Positions 12,955 through 24,249 of a stretch of DNA of 64,000 bases are shown piece after piece (within the stretch, counting starts at the first letter, position 1; the number at the start of each line of letters is the position of its first letter). The notes below the pieces were generated by a model. That model was not told where the DNA came from. It saw only the letters and a list, made by a program, of their open reading frames with translations, and ran no database searches. The position numbers were made by a program, and so were the translations under genes. This stretch comes from Chelonoidis abingdonii. Taxonomy: Eukaryota; Chordata; Testudines; Testudinidae. Where the stretch lies: assembly GCF_003597395.2 (NCBI RefSeq), contig NC_133772.1:144383999-144447998 (forward strand), in the 5' to 3' direction.

Positions 12955-13030
12955 CTATCTCATAGCTCAATGGTTAAAGCACTCTCCTGAGAAGTGGGCG
13001 AGCCCTTTTCAAATCCTTTCTTACATTCTA
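12955..13030 (+). repeat. tRNA-like module 3 (forward)
   Basis: 'tagctcaatggttaaagc' is a good A-box-like sequence and 'tttcaaatcc' a decayed B box. It is separated from module 2 by about 185 bp that contain 'attatttatcca' and its near-inverse 'tggataaataatg' (12799-12811 and 12895-12906), consistent with one large foldback unit. Confidence 0.55.
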
Positions 13031-13102
13031 ACAGAGGAGAAATTGAACTTGGATCTCTCATTTCCCAGGTGAGCCCACTAACCACTGAGCTAGAAGTTAT
13101 AA
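13022..13102 (-). repeat. tRNA-like module 4 (reverse)
   Basis: The reverse complement gives 'ctagctcagtggttagtgg' and 'agttcaatttc' at the positions of the A and B boxes. With module 3 it forms a second inverted pair. These are SINE-like or foldback repeats and not functional tRNAs. Confidence 0.55.
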
Positions 13103-14920
13103 GGTGAGTGGCAGCAACTGCTCCTCCTGACCAATGGGTCCCAATCCAATAGGCATCTTCTGAACACACCTACCAGACTGGGCCCTAGAAGTGAGATAAT
13201 TCTCCTCCACCCTTATTCCCTGGTTTGGAATCACTCTGGGGCTTAGGCAACAGATAGCATCCAACCAACCAGAGGGAGGCAGCTGTGCACATGCCCTGAG
13301 GCAGTAACTTAGGCACTGAGGGAACTTTTATAGTGAAAATTTAGATGCCAAGTGAGTTTAAGTACCTACACAGTTAGGCAACAGGTGAGAGGGTATTTGG
13401 ATTGCAAAGGTGCCTAAAATCGAGGTTTAGACACCTAAATATCTCTGTGGCTCTGGGCCGGAAAAATGTTTGTAAATTTTATCCATAATATTTACCTTTA
13501 TTCCTATATTAATTATTTTACAAGTTTCCTAAATGGAATAGCCAAGTTTAAAATGTTGGCCTCATTCCCCAAAGAGTTAATCTATGGTAACCACAGGGTT
13601 TTACTAAACCTTGGTAAATACGACAAAATAAATAGTTAAGTATGAGCATCATTTTCTGATATTTGCTAAAAGGCTAAATTAGTCTCTGAGATGTCTGCGA
13701 GAGAGATAAACGTTCCCTCCTCCATTTGAATTATTAGGGTTATTAGAAGATCTGTGGTTCCACATGAGGTCTTTAATGACTTCCTTCAGGGAGAAAAGAA
13801 CACATTTCTAGTACACTTCTTGGACGTGTCAGCATTGACTCGGTGTAATAAAGATTCTGTTGTCCGTAACGAGGTTGCTTTGTTATTACTGTCTTGTTCC
13901 TCCTTTAATAAGATCTTTTGGGGTTTAGGAGAGCAAGTTCATCACAGGTAGGTTTAAGCAAAATGAAATTCTAGCAGTAAAAGCTGAAGGGAAGGTTCGC
14001 ACCACAGATCCCACACGAGGACTGCATGCTTCTGTAGTTCTTATTTCTTTGCTTTTCCAGCGGGAGCTTAATGCAAGGCCGCTTGGAATGGACACTGTAC
14101 GAAAATGATGAAGACATAAAAATAAATAAATCTGGGAAATGTTCTACTAAGGGCCAGGAAATAGGAGCAGAAAGAAAAGCAGCCAGTGAAGCGATGGTTT
14201 ATGAGTCCCTGAAGGATACTAGAGGTTTGTTGTAAAAGAGTTGCCATTTTCAACTTTAAGTGCACTACTCCATGGAGCAATTAGTAATTCACACAGAGTC
14301 TTAACACGGCACATTTAAGCTGAGTCTGAGGCCCCCGAAGAAATAGAATGCAGCCCAGATTTGCTTAGACCGCAGACAAAAGTTTGAGTGGGCAGGAGGT
14401 TGAATGCTAATGTGAATATCAGTTGAACAAAACACCAAGGTTGCAAACAGTCACCTCCAAATGGGCCTGCACTAGTCCATCAACCTTGGAGGAGAGGGAA
14501 GTGTCTCAGAGACATCCTGTAACTCTGCCCTTCAATCCAGTGGCGTGTACTAGGTCTGAGATTCCTGCATAATGTATAACTGGAGAACTTTGGAGACTGG
14601 TTTGAGCTACATCCGATATTCATGCTAGAAGATGCTTTTGTCCCCAGGCTTATTGAGAAACACAGGGTTGCATTTTTTTTTCTTTGCTGCTCTTGAACTT
14701 CTCCTGCCTAAAACCAGAGAAATAAAGAACTGCTAGCACATCAGACGAAACTGGGCAGTAGTTTGCTAAGCCCAAAATGCCTCTGATTAGACTGAGTCAA
14801 ATCATCATTCCCGATGATAGTCAGTGCTTATCTAGGGTTTGCACATAAAGCTGAGATACTCTAAACTACTGCCATGGTAGCCACATAAATAAGACTTTGA
14901 AAACTATTCCCTGCCCTAGT
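13103..14920. other. Mostly unclassified; short turtle repeat phrases then single-copy DNA
   Basis: 13300-13450 contains 'taggcac', 'acacctaaat' and 'tctgggcc' phrases that recur in turtle DNA and may be the outer arm of the foldback unit at 12540-13100. 13650-13960 is single-copy-looking with no repeat character, a weak conserved-noncoding candidate. No exon is recognised. Confidence 0.4.
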
Positions 14921-14924
14921 AACT

Positions 14925-15107
14925 GGAGATACCTCAGTGGTTTGAGCATTGGCCTTCTAAACCCAGGCTTGTGAGCTCAATTCTGGCAGGGGGGCCATTT
15001 AGGGATCTGGGGCAAAAAATCTTCCTGGGGATTGGTCCTGCTTTGTACAGCAGGTTGGATTAGATGACCTCTTGAGGTCGCTTCCAGCACTGGTATTTTA
15101 TGATGAT
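14925..15107 (+). mobile_element. Tortoise (Cry-type) tRNA-derived SINE, copy 1
   Basis: Full-length in outline. The tRNA-related head has 'tacctcagtggtttgagc' (A box) and 'gtgagctcaattctgg' (B box). The body has 'ccatttagggatctgg', 'gattggtcctgcttt' and 'gattagatgacctc'. The CR1-like tail ends 'ttttatgatgat'. The family is known from hidden-necked turtles and is thought to be mobilised by CR1 through the shared tail. Internal pol III boxes are the only regulatory signal. Confidence 0.92.
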
Positions 15108-16010
15108 CTGCCTGGATAATATATGTGTCTCTTGCCAGGGCTGCTGATTTCCGGGCTCACCCTTGGCCATCAAGAACCCTGAGTTTACACACACACGCAC
15201 CCCCAAGTGTCTTCCAGTATTCACAAAACTGCTGCTTTGGTAAATCTGGATCCAGATACTTTACATGGAAATGCCACTCATTTGGTAAACATTTAACAAA
15301 AGTAATTTCTAAGTTATATTTTCCATGAACTTAATCCTACTGCATATGTCCAAATGCCATATGGGGAAGGGGGAGAAAATTGGGCTTGTCAAAATTAAAA
15401 ATTATGCACATGATTTTGCCCTGATTTCTTTGTTTCCCATATGCCGCGTTGCACTAATGTCAATTTTCCCTTAGAATCAATATGCTTTTTTCTTCACTAT
15501 TCAGTACCATACTTTTTTTTTGTTCATCCTGTAAACTCATCTACAAAAGCACATTTATGATGGACAGCGGAGCAGGATGAATTTGTATCAAGAAGATGGA
15601 TGATCTACAAGGTTCATAAAGAAAGAGCAGTTAAAAGAAAATGATAATTTAAAATATATCCCTGATCAGAAATGAATGTGGTTTCCAGTTCTGCAATGCA
15701 TTTGTTAATCTCCACAACATTGGACTGAGGACTTGAATTAGTGTGCCTACAGAATGCTCCATTGGAAGTCTCTGGTCTAAATGTGGAAGCTAAATTTACC
15801 CTCTGGTTTCAGATACTTTGACTTTTTTGGTATATAACCAAAGGGACTCTATTTTCATCCTGTAAAGAGACTGCAAAAAGTGACAGATGAAAACTTCATT
15901 TCACAGCCCCCTGCCTGATCACACGAACAATCTCCAAAATAAGCTTGGATCTATTTGTTTTCACCAGTCTGGTATATGCAGACTGCCATGAAATTATTTA
16001 TATTTATTTT
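15108..16010. other. No gene or repeat recognised
   Basis: AT-rich, with scattered short frames and no known motif; nothing supportable. Confidence 0.45.
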
Positions 16011-16016
16011 TATTTG

Positions 16017-16130
16017 AAAGACAAGGTAGGAGAGGTAATAACTTTTTTTGGACCAACTTTGATTGGTGGAAGTTAAAGCTTTTACACTATACAGAGCTCT
16101 TCTTCGGGTCTGGGGAAGGAAGCAGACTCT
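16017..16130 (-). mobile_element. Penelope-like repeat family 2, copy 1 (decayed hammerhead)
   Basis: 'gaggtaataacttttttt', 'ggaccaac' and 'cagagctcttcttcgg' match in order a repeat also found at 21205-21297. On the minus strand 'CCGAAGA' followed by 'AGAGCTCT' corresponds to the CUGANGA core and stem II of a hammerhead ribozyme, with the U changed to C and the GAAA box lost. Assignment to Penelope-like elements is inferred from this layout. Confidence 0.5.
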
Positions 16131-19128
16131 TTTCACTTTTCATATCAGGAATTCCTTCCTCAAAAGTTTACTTGAAGGCTCGAGGAGTGAATTCCTGACC
16201 CATAGTTTCCCCTGCAAATAAGGCAAAAATACCTGCAAATGATCAGTGCATTCTATGGTAGAGTTAAGTACAGCTGATGTTCCAGAAGGAATCTTTAGGA
16301 CAAGTAGCATCTAGAAGCTCTGGAGTAGTTTCTGAAGAATAAATGAAGTAATCAAGTATAGGTCAGGTGCACCCAGCTGCCTATGAACCTAAACAAAAGT
16401 GAGAGTGGCTTACTCAGCGTGTGACCCTATTACACACAAATAACCACATTGGGGCCCATTCCTGCTTCTGCAGCTCTGTGGGCGAACTCTTGCAGATCCC
16501 CACTGAAGTCAACAGAAGCGATCATTTTCCTTCCCCTCCAGGTCCCATTGAGTGGGATGCTGGGTAATGATGGTCCTGAACAAAGTGCCATTGAATTCTG
16601 GTAGCCCAATTTTCGAAGTGGCAAGGCAGTCCCTGCAACCTAACTGGCATACCGAGGACATACAATGTTGGCGTGTTCGCAAGCTTTTAGTGGCATCAAC
16701 GTGGGAACAAGCTAGTGACACACCCGTCTCAAACTTGTGCCGATTAAATTTTTCAAGCATCCCTCCCAGTCATTAGCTCTTTCCATATACATAGTTCTCT
16801 CTCTTTCTCTCTGTCTTGCCCCCATTTCACCCAGAGTCTTATCAGACTCAGAGTCCTATCACCCCCCTAGCACTGTTTCAATGAAGAGATGATTTATTGC
16901 TCGTGTCGGCTGAGCACTGATCTATTTTAGGGCATCCAGAGGGAGAGGAAACGGGGCGGAGAACAGAACCAATTAGGCCCACCTGTTTTGTCATTGATAC
17001 CATTCAGCATAAAATGAAGCTCCTAATTAAACTGCTGTATGTAATTTCCCTCCTGCTGTAACCTTTCATCTGATTTTCCTGTCTTAAAATAAACGTTCCC
17101 AATGACTAATGGTGAGAGAAAAGGAGATTTGTCTCAAATTTGTGGTGTTTTATTTTTACTCAGATCACTGGACTACAACACTATGCCTCATTTCAGTGCT
17201 ACTGCCTTGGATTGTTTCTTCCTGCTATGGCAAGTACTGCAGGCAATACTGGCTTTCGGGGTGGATCCTGCACTGTTAGATGAAGAGGAGTTTTTTCCAA
17301 TGGCTTGAATGGGAGGAGATTCAAGGCCTTGGTGAGCACAAGAGCCAGTAAGTGATCTTCTAATTTCAGGGTTTGCATCATCAAGAAGACAAAGATCTCA
17401 CAGAGAGAAAGAACGATGTGTGTATTGGAGAACAAACATGGTAGTGAAGTATGGTCTAAAGGTTTTATCAGCATCAGTTGTGGGATGGCACATTATTGAC
17501 AAGTAAACGGTCATTCCCACAGGAAAGCCAGTCAAAACTTCAGGCCATTGTGTATTCTCAACATGCCTTATATTTCAAAGAAATAATACTTTGGAATGTT
17601 TTAGATTGGGTAGTATTGTTTTTTATATTCCTCTACATATAAAAGCAGGGTACTTTATTAATCATGGGTCCAACTATACAGGACTTGGAGAGAGAGGAAA
17701 ATCATAGTAACAATTTTTAGGGGCCACGCCCTGTTTCAGGAATGTAATGTATCCTCTTCTGGTCCTGGTAGGTCAGAAAATATCAGACCTTAAACTTGTC
17801 TCTGGCATGGGACTGAATATTGCCTGTCTGGACCTCAGACAGTCTAATAATTTGGCGGAGGTTGAGAATTCCATATTTGAGGTGATGTGGTCCCAGTCAG
17901 GAAAGAGACGGTCTAGACCAATCCCTACTCTTTCCCCTAGAGGGCACTAGAGAGGTATAGCCTACTACAAGTGACAGGAGGAAATATATTTGTGGCGGAT
18001 TATATATCTTTTTTAACTGGTGGCTCATAGGAGCTGCTCAGAGGAATCTTAGAGATAGTCTCAGCAGAGATGAGTTAGTGGCCAGAGTGCAGGTGAGGCA
18101 GTTTAAAGTGCATGATAGATAAGGGTTACCACCATCACATCTGTGTGTATGTGATGGTACCAGTCACCTCAAATCTCTAACCTATAGCTATTCCAGTTTA
18201 GTTTTTGATGAAATATGTATTTTTCTGTTTAGGAAAACGTACCGCTTAAAAATGGTCAGATCCTCAAATGTATTTAGATGCCTATAGAAAGAAGTCGAAG
18301 TCGAACCCTAAGTATCTTTGAGCTGCTGGGCCTTTGGGCTGTACACGGCAGAGCAAAACCATTGCACATCCTGGCCTGTAGAAATTCCACATTGTTCCTT
18401 TCTTCTTCAGTTACTGTTAAGAGACATATTAGGAGAAATCTCTCCTCTGACAGCTTCTTTAAACTTTCTGGGCTACCACCTTTCAAAAGCAAATCCTTAA
18501 TTCCCTCCTGCCCACCTATAGTGCATTATATTAATCAGGTCCTTGAGACTGACCTTGCAGATTCCACTGAGTAGCCTCAAGGAGGTCCACAAATTCCTAA
18601 TGCAGGGGTGGCATCTTCCCTGACTCATCAGATATTAGGCAACTTGGGAAGAACTTTGCTCTGTGCTGTGAAACAAACATGTAAAGGCAAATAGACTTTT
18701 ATCCTAACAAGTATTTTAATTTCTTCTAGAGACAGTAGATAATCTGCTCTATGTACTAGTGTGAACATACGTATTTACTTAACTTTATCTGTGTGACTTC
18801 TTCTTTCAGGCTCAGCATTTGGTAAATTGTACATGCAAACCAGCATTTGGTTGGATACAAAGCAAATGTTTGTGAATTGCATGGTGATGGTGGTGGGGAG
18901 TATAATAGGAAGAGAGCCTGAGACATAAGCCCCAAGGAAAACAAAAACACAATGATTCTTCGTAATAAATAAGGCCAGGATGACAGTACATAACTTGTTT
19001 ATACCAGTGTATAAAGATGTACCACGTAGGAAATATCCTCTTAGAGTCTGCCAGGTGCTATTACTGTGCTTCATCAACAATAAACCCAGCTGGGTGCCTT
19101 CGTACCTGTAGGGGACTGCGGAAGACTG
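16131..19128. other. No gene recognised; one candidate conserved noncoding block
   Basis: 16880-17105 is single-copy-looking and carries 'ctaattaaac', 'aattaggc' and 'gtcattgatacc', typical of vertebrate enhancer-like DNA, but only a multi-species alignment could show it. A CT-rich microsatellite lies at 16797-16815. Open frames up to 119 aa have no domain I recognise. Confidence 0.4.
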
Positions 19129-19590
19129 TGTCACGGCCTAGCTAGGGTGTCTCTGCTTTCTCGGCGGCCTTGTGAAAAGCCCCTGCTTGCTAAGTGGCCG
19201 GTCATTGTAGGACACAGCATGCCAGTTATAACTTGCTTTTAACTGGTTGAAACCAGTTTGTATGGCCTTAGGCCAAAGGGCGGACATAGCCTGTGGGAAG
19301 TCCCTTTTTGCATATGTATGAGTTGCTTTTGTATTGTGTATATATAGATGTATGCTCCCGGTCCCACCTTTGGACTCCGACCCAGGCCAAGCTGAGCTTC
19401 GGTGCTGGGTTCCCCGCCTAAGTGACAGCAATGCCCAGGGTCCCCGTTGCAGATGTGTCACTTTAACTTCATTAAAGCCTAATAACTCACAGTGCGTGTG
19501 GGCCTCGTTCTTGCAGAGCATCCAAGCACATTACAGTACCTTAACGGGTCTTGTGGTCATTTGGCGGTTCGCTCGGGGTCTGCTGTGACA
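19129..19590 (+). mobile_element. Solo LTR, family B, 4-bp TSD ACTG
   Basis: The 462-bp element starts TGTCACGGCC and ends GCTGTGACA, with ACTG at 19125-19128 and at 19591-19594. It has a TATA-like 'tatatataga' at about 19339 and 'attaaa' at 19471-19476 about 130 bp further on, the expected promoter and poly(A) layout of a plus-strand LTR. A 4-bp duplication is typical of class I (gammaretrovirus-like) elements. There is no internal region, so it is a solo LTR. Confidence 0.75.
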
Positions 19591-19594
19591 ACTG

Positions 19595-20081
19595 CCTGCA
19601 CAGAGCTGGGGCAGCACTTAGGGAGAACACACACGCAGACAAATATCTAACCCCAGGAAGAAGAGAACAAATTTAGAAAGCCTATCCATTTTTACTATTC
19701 TCAAGCTCTTGAGTATTATAAACTTATGATACCAAATTAGGGAACTAAGTTTACAAAACTATATATTTAATTATATATATTTTAAATATTTACTGTCATA
19801 CTGTTATTATATTCTGGCCAGCTTATTTTCCACATTCAAATATCCAGTAGCATATATCAGTGTAGTCTGATTAGGTAATATACAAGTGCAATTTACATTC
19901 GTTCCTATGGATAATGTTGGCAGAAATCTTTTTTTTTTTTATAATAATTTCAATGGGCAACGTTGATGTTTATTTTCAAGCATTTTTTTTTTCAATTTTT
20001 ATCAATTTGAAATCTAAGTGGGAAATTATGAGGGTGTCAGGATCAGACATGATTATGAGGATCAGACAATAACTATGTAAT
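19595..20081. other. AT-rich DNA, nothing recognised
   Basis: Contains 'tatatatttaattatatata' and poly(T) runs near 19930 and 19984; no gene. Confidence 0.5.
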
Positions 20082-20086
20082 GACAC

Positions 20087-21140
20087 TGTGACGGTGCTGC
20101 CCCTGGGAGACAGCTGAGGTCACTCAATCAGGGTGAACTGCAAACAAAACAGGGCAGACAAATCCCAAATGCTGGTGGTTATTCCAATACTTAGATTTAC
20201 CAACCAGCACAAAACAGCTTCTGTAGTACCTCACTGAGTTACTTAGAAGTTTAAACGAGCAGTTCCCTTAAAGTGCCCAGCCTCAGGCCTCCGTCCAGAC
20301 ACACCTGTCAAACATATGATGATCATCCTGAAATTTTATCTCATCATATAAAAGAAAGGTTCTTCCAATCTCAAAGGATCAGCCACATACCCAGGTTCAT
20401 CAAAATTTAGAGCTTACCACAATACACGCTATAGCCAATTCTATTAACTAAGCTAAAATTTATTTAAAAAGAAAAGAAGAGAGTGTTGGTTAAAATATTA
20501 ATATACAGAGAGACTTGAATTCAATTCTTGAGGTCAGATGCACAGCATGAGGTGAGCTTGTAGTTGCCAAAGTCCTTTTAGAAATAGTCCATAGGTATAG
20601 TCCAATTTCCAGATTCAGGGTGCCAGTCAGTGACTGGGGAGTCTCATCCTTGTGGCTTAAGGTTTCCCTCTTGAAACCCAAAGCAGATCTGAGTGAAGAA
20701 GATCCAGTGTTCCAGGCTTATACATTTCCAGCACCTTATTGCCTGAAAAAAATAGGCTAATCCTTTCTCCAACACATCTGCAATTAGCAACAGAGTAATT
20801 TATCCATTGACAGTTCAGATACGGTGGACCAAACCTCAAAGAGGAACTTAGAATATACTATTTCACTCAATATCATCTTAAATGCATGTTCGCTTTTTGA
20901 TCTTTAAATTAAACTAGTGCAATACGACAAATTGTTTGCTGCATCCAAACCTGAGCAAACACTACCTTCTACCTCTAACGAATGCGACTTGCATTTCAAG
21001 CCTCTATTCATTTACATATCTGAAAAACCAGGTTCTTAAGGTTCACCCATGGGTCAGGTCAGTCAGTGAGGTGAGTTAATTAACTCTTTCTGGCCCTGTC
21101 ACCTTTCAATGAGATATTATATTATACTCATAACATCACA
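20087..21140 (-). mobile_element. Solo LTR, family C, 5-bp TSD GACAC
   Basis: The 1054-bp element starts TGTGACGGTG and ends ATCACA, flanked by identical GACAC at 20082-20086 and 21141-21145. The minus strand holds 'taaataaatt' near 20457-20466 as a possible poly(A) signal, so I lean to minus orientation, but this is weak. No internal retroviral genes are present. The block at 32019-33197 has a loosely similar plan ('tatttaa' followed by a purine-rich run). Confidence 0.8.
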
Positions 21141-21204
21141 GACACTAGATGTTGAGATTCAAAAAGTTAAAATGTCGTAACTTTTAAAACACAAATTGAG
21201 CAAG

Positions 21205-21297
21205 ACAGGTAGGTGAGGTAATATCTTTTATTGGATCAGCTACTGTTGTTAGAAGGGACAAGCTCTGACCTACACAGAGCTCTTCCTCAGATCTCAA
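21205..21297 (-). mobile_element. Penelope-like repeat family 2, copy 2
   Basis: 'gtgaggtaatatctttta', 'ttggatcagc' and 'cacagagctcttcctcag' match 16017-16130. On the minus strand 'CTGAGGA' is an intact hammerhead core 1 (CUGANGA), followed by 'AGAGCTCT' of stem II, but the GAAA box is changed. The copy is a fragment. Confidence 0.55.
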
Positions 21298-21780
21298 AAC
21301 ACAAATTGTCAACATCATGTGTCAAAAAATACACACTAAACATCCTTAAATCAAAGTTATCAAAGTTATCAAGCAACATATTTCTTACTTTGCCTATTTT
21401 GATTATTATCAATGGCAATATTTTTTGTTGATGTCTGCATACGGCGAAATCGACATTTACCGACAAAAATCTAATTCTTCCAAGCTTTGTGGCCAATATT
21501 ATATTCTTTCACATATCTATTTCAATCTATGACAGGCCAAAAAAGCTACAGGAGACAGGTCCACTCAAAAATACAGGTAATTTTTAATATCAAAATTGCT
21601 GGCAATGTTATGAACATTCACAAAACCAATCATTTTAATGATTTGAATGGGCCAAGACACTAAATTATGAAAACTTGGCTTCAGAATAAAAATGGAAACT
21701 TGGGCTTAACTCTGAGACTGCAATGAGTGCTGCTGGAGAATCACATTTCCAAAATATTGCTATTATTAATTGTGTTAATT
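21298..21780. other. AT-rich DNA, nothing recognised
   Basis: A short direct duplication ('atcaaagtt' twice at 21351-21368) is the only structure noted. Confidence 0.45.
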
Positions 21781-22330
21781 ATGGTAGGCACATGGGCCAA
21801 CCAAGACTGGGATCCTGTTGTGCTAGGCACAGGCCAAACCTGGAGTAGTAGATAATGGGCATGGAAAGTAGGGGTGCGAGGGGGATGCCTGGTGCTGCAG
21901 CAAACCCAGGTTTTATGCGGGGTCCCAGCTGCTGGCTGCGCACACGGGATCCCAGCTGCTGGCCCTGCTCCCAGCCATGCACGTGGGATCCCGCATCCTG
22001 ACTACTGGTCGTATGCCTGGTGGTCCTGGCTGCCAGCCCCAGGCCTAGCCCCGCCTGTGGTGCTCCATCTGCCAGTCCCACATGCAGGACTTCACTAGTG
22101 GCCATGCCTGCCCCCCAAACCGTGGCCCCAGCCTCAACCCCCTTATCCCTGTCCTTGTCCCCCATCCTGGAGACATGGCCTTGCTCCCGGCCTCAGCTGT
22201 GGGGTGAGGGGGAATGAGGTAAAAAGTTTGGGGGTAGTTTTGCTGACTTTCAGCACCCCAACTATAAAAAGCGTTCCAGTGCTACTGTAGTAGACAATCC
22301 CTGTCTAAAAGAACGTACAATCAAAAATAA
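21781..22330 (-). repeat. MIR 3'-tail split by an inserted element
   Basis: 'gatcctgttgtgctaggc' on the left and 'acaatccctgtct...acgtacaatc' on the right are the two halves of a reverse-complement MIR tail, interrupted at 21853-22286. Confidence 0.6.
21853..22286. mobile_element. Nonautonomous hAT-like element, 8-bp TSD GTAGTAGA
   Basis: The 434-bp GC-rich insert has GTAGTAGA on both sides (21845-21852 and 22287-22294). The inner ends 'agtaggggtgc' and 'gcaccccaact' are inverted. An 8-bp duplication is the hallmark of hAT elements. Open frames here on both strands are by-products of the GC content. Confidence 0.75.
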
Positions 22331-23000
22331 GTCCTTAATTAGCTAACTTGCCACAGAATTAAGTTTCTTTCTCTAACTTTTCTTTGGAAGACTCCTCCTG
22401 CAGTTAGAAGCTATGACGTCCCAACCTGTGTTCTCTGCAGAGTCTCTGGGCAGGAACAGAAGGAGAATTCCACTCCTGGCAATGAAGTAGAAAGACAGGG
22501 ATGTGTTACAGGCACAAAACTCCAAAGCTGAGCAAAACTGGCATCCAGGTAACAAGTTTGTTTCCTTTATACGGTCTATCAGCAAATATGGTTTCCTTTT
22601 ACAATGAAGCTCTCTTATAAGCTGACTAAACTCTGGCTCCCCATGCCACTGTAGTTCTCTATTAACTGTGCATTCAGTACACCATCTCCTATCAGCTACA
22701 AAATCCCTAGGAGTCCAGATCCAATGTCTATATTTTCACCTTCACAAATAAAGAAAACTACACCTAGCTAGAGAATTTGGGCAAAGTTCAGCCTTAGGTG
22801 CAAATCCATAAATGAATTTGACCTTTTGCATTTTCCTTTGAAAGTTCCCTCATTGTTTCACTATGCAGTGAAGAAACAGGAATGTATTGTCATAGGAATT
22901 AGATAGAAGATGTGACTGAACAGGTCACTGAACACATCTGCACCACTAGAGGGGCTGAGCTACAGCCTGGAATATTGATGTGAGCTCTGGCTCTGCAGAG
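22331..23000. other. No gene or repeat recognised
   Basis: Nothing beyond short frames without domains. Confidence 0.45.
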
Positions 23001-23180
23001 AGGAGGGATTGCTTAATGCTTTAAGCATTGGCCTGCTACAGCCAGGGTTGTGAGTTCAGTCCTTCAGGGGGCCATTTAGGGATCTAGGTCAAATAGATGG
23101 ATGGCGATTAGCTCTGCTTTGAGCAGCAGGTTGGACTAGGTAACCTTCTCAGGTCCCTGATAATCTCTTTTTTTTTAAAG
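23001..23180 (+). mobile_element. Tortoise (Cry-type) SINE, copy 2
   Basis: The same order as copy 1: 'ttaagcattggcctgct', 'gttgtgagttcagtcc' (B box), 'ccatttagggatctagg', 'gcaggttggactagg' and 'tctcaggtccctgat', with a poly(T)/A-rich end. The A box is more decayed ('gcttaatgctttaagc') than in copy 1. Confidence 0.88.
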
Positions 23181-23289
23181 CATATACACATTCTCAATTG
23201 TTTAGTTAAACTGGAGCCTATATACCATGATCTTGAGAGGGCTATTGAGAGGATATTTTGTATCCTCCTGATCCAACCCTTTGCACAGG

Positions 23290-24244
23290 TGTCATAAAGA
23301 GATAGCTAAGGGTTAATGTCTCTTTCACCTGTAAAGGGTTAACAAACAGTGACCTGCAACACCTGACCAGAGGACCAATCAGGAAACAAGATACTTTCAA
23401 ATCTCGAGTGGAGGAAGCCTTTGTTTGTGGTTTGTGGTGTGTTTGCTTTTTCTCAGCGTCCTGAAAGGGACAGATGTGCAACCGGAAAGTTCTTACAATC
23501 TCCCTGCTACAGTCTCGTTTATATATCAGAATAGTGAGTATTGGAGTAGAAAAGGCGCTTATGAGTCTTTTGATTGTTTCTGTATTTGGCATTGTGGTAT
23601 ACGTGCTGGTAGAGTTTTAATGTGTATTTGGCTGAAAAGTATTTGAAACTGGTATTTCTGCTGGAGAAGGCTTTTTGCGCGATGCTAGAAGCGAAGAGAC
23701 CCTGTAATGATCTTAACTATCTAGATTACAGAGATAAACTTTACTTTTTTTTTCTTATCTTTTTATAAAAGTTTTTGCTTTAAAGACCTGTTTGATTTTT
23801 TTCCCCCTAGTGTGATGGCTCAAGGGAATGGAGTCGTACTTACCAGGAAATGGTGGGAAGAAGGGAAGGGTAATTTCCTTTTGTTTTAGTAATCACGGAG
23901 TGATTCTTATTGCCTTGAGTAAGGGAGGAAAGAAAGTCGGGAAATTCCTTTGTTTAGATTCACGTAGCCTTGATCTGTCTATCTCTCCTAGTGGTATCCA
24001 GGCCTGGAAAGATGGGAGAAGAAAGGAGGGGAAGGGAAATGGATTTTATTCCCTCTGTTGGAGTCTCAAGGAATTGGTTTGGGGTCCCCAGAAGGTTTGG
24101 GGAGACAGAAGTTTATCGGGCACTCAAAGTCCTGATTGGTAGCAGCATATCAGATCTAAGCTGGTAATTAAGCTTAGAGGATTTCATGCTAGTACCTCAT
24201 TTTTTGGACTCTAAGGTTCAGATTTGGGAAAGAATACTATGACA
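23290..24244. mobile_element. Solo LTR, family A copy 2, 5-bp TSD ACAGG
   Basis: The 955-bp element begins TGTCATAAAG and ends TATGACA, flanked by ACAGG at 23285-23289 and 24245-24249. It matches the LTR at 81-899 throughout, including 'agctggtaattaagctta' near 24158, but lacks its long poly(A) run and is 136 bp longer. Both copies lie in the same orientation about 22.4 kb apart and have different duplications, so they are independent insertions. Confidence 0.87.
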
Positions 24245-24249
24245 ACAGG

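Noticed and set aside
12955..13030. Functional tRNA gene
   Set aside because: A- and B-box-like text is present but acceptor and anticodon stems do not pair.
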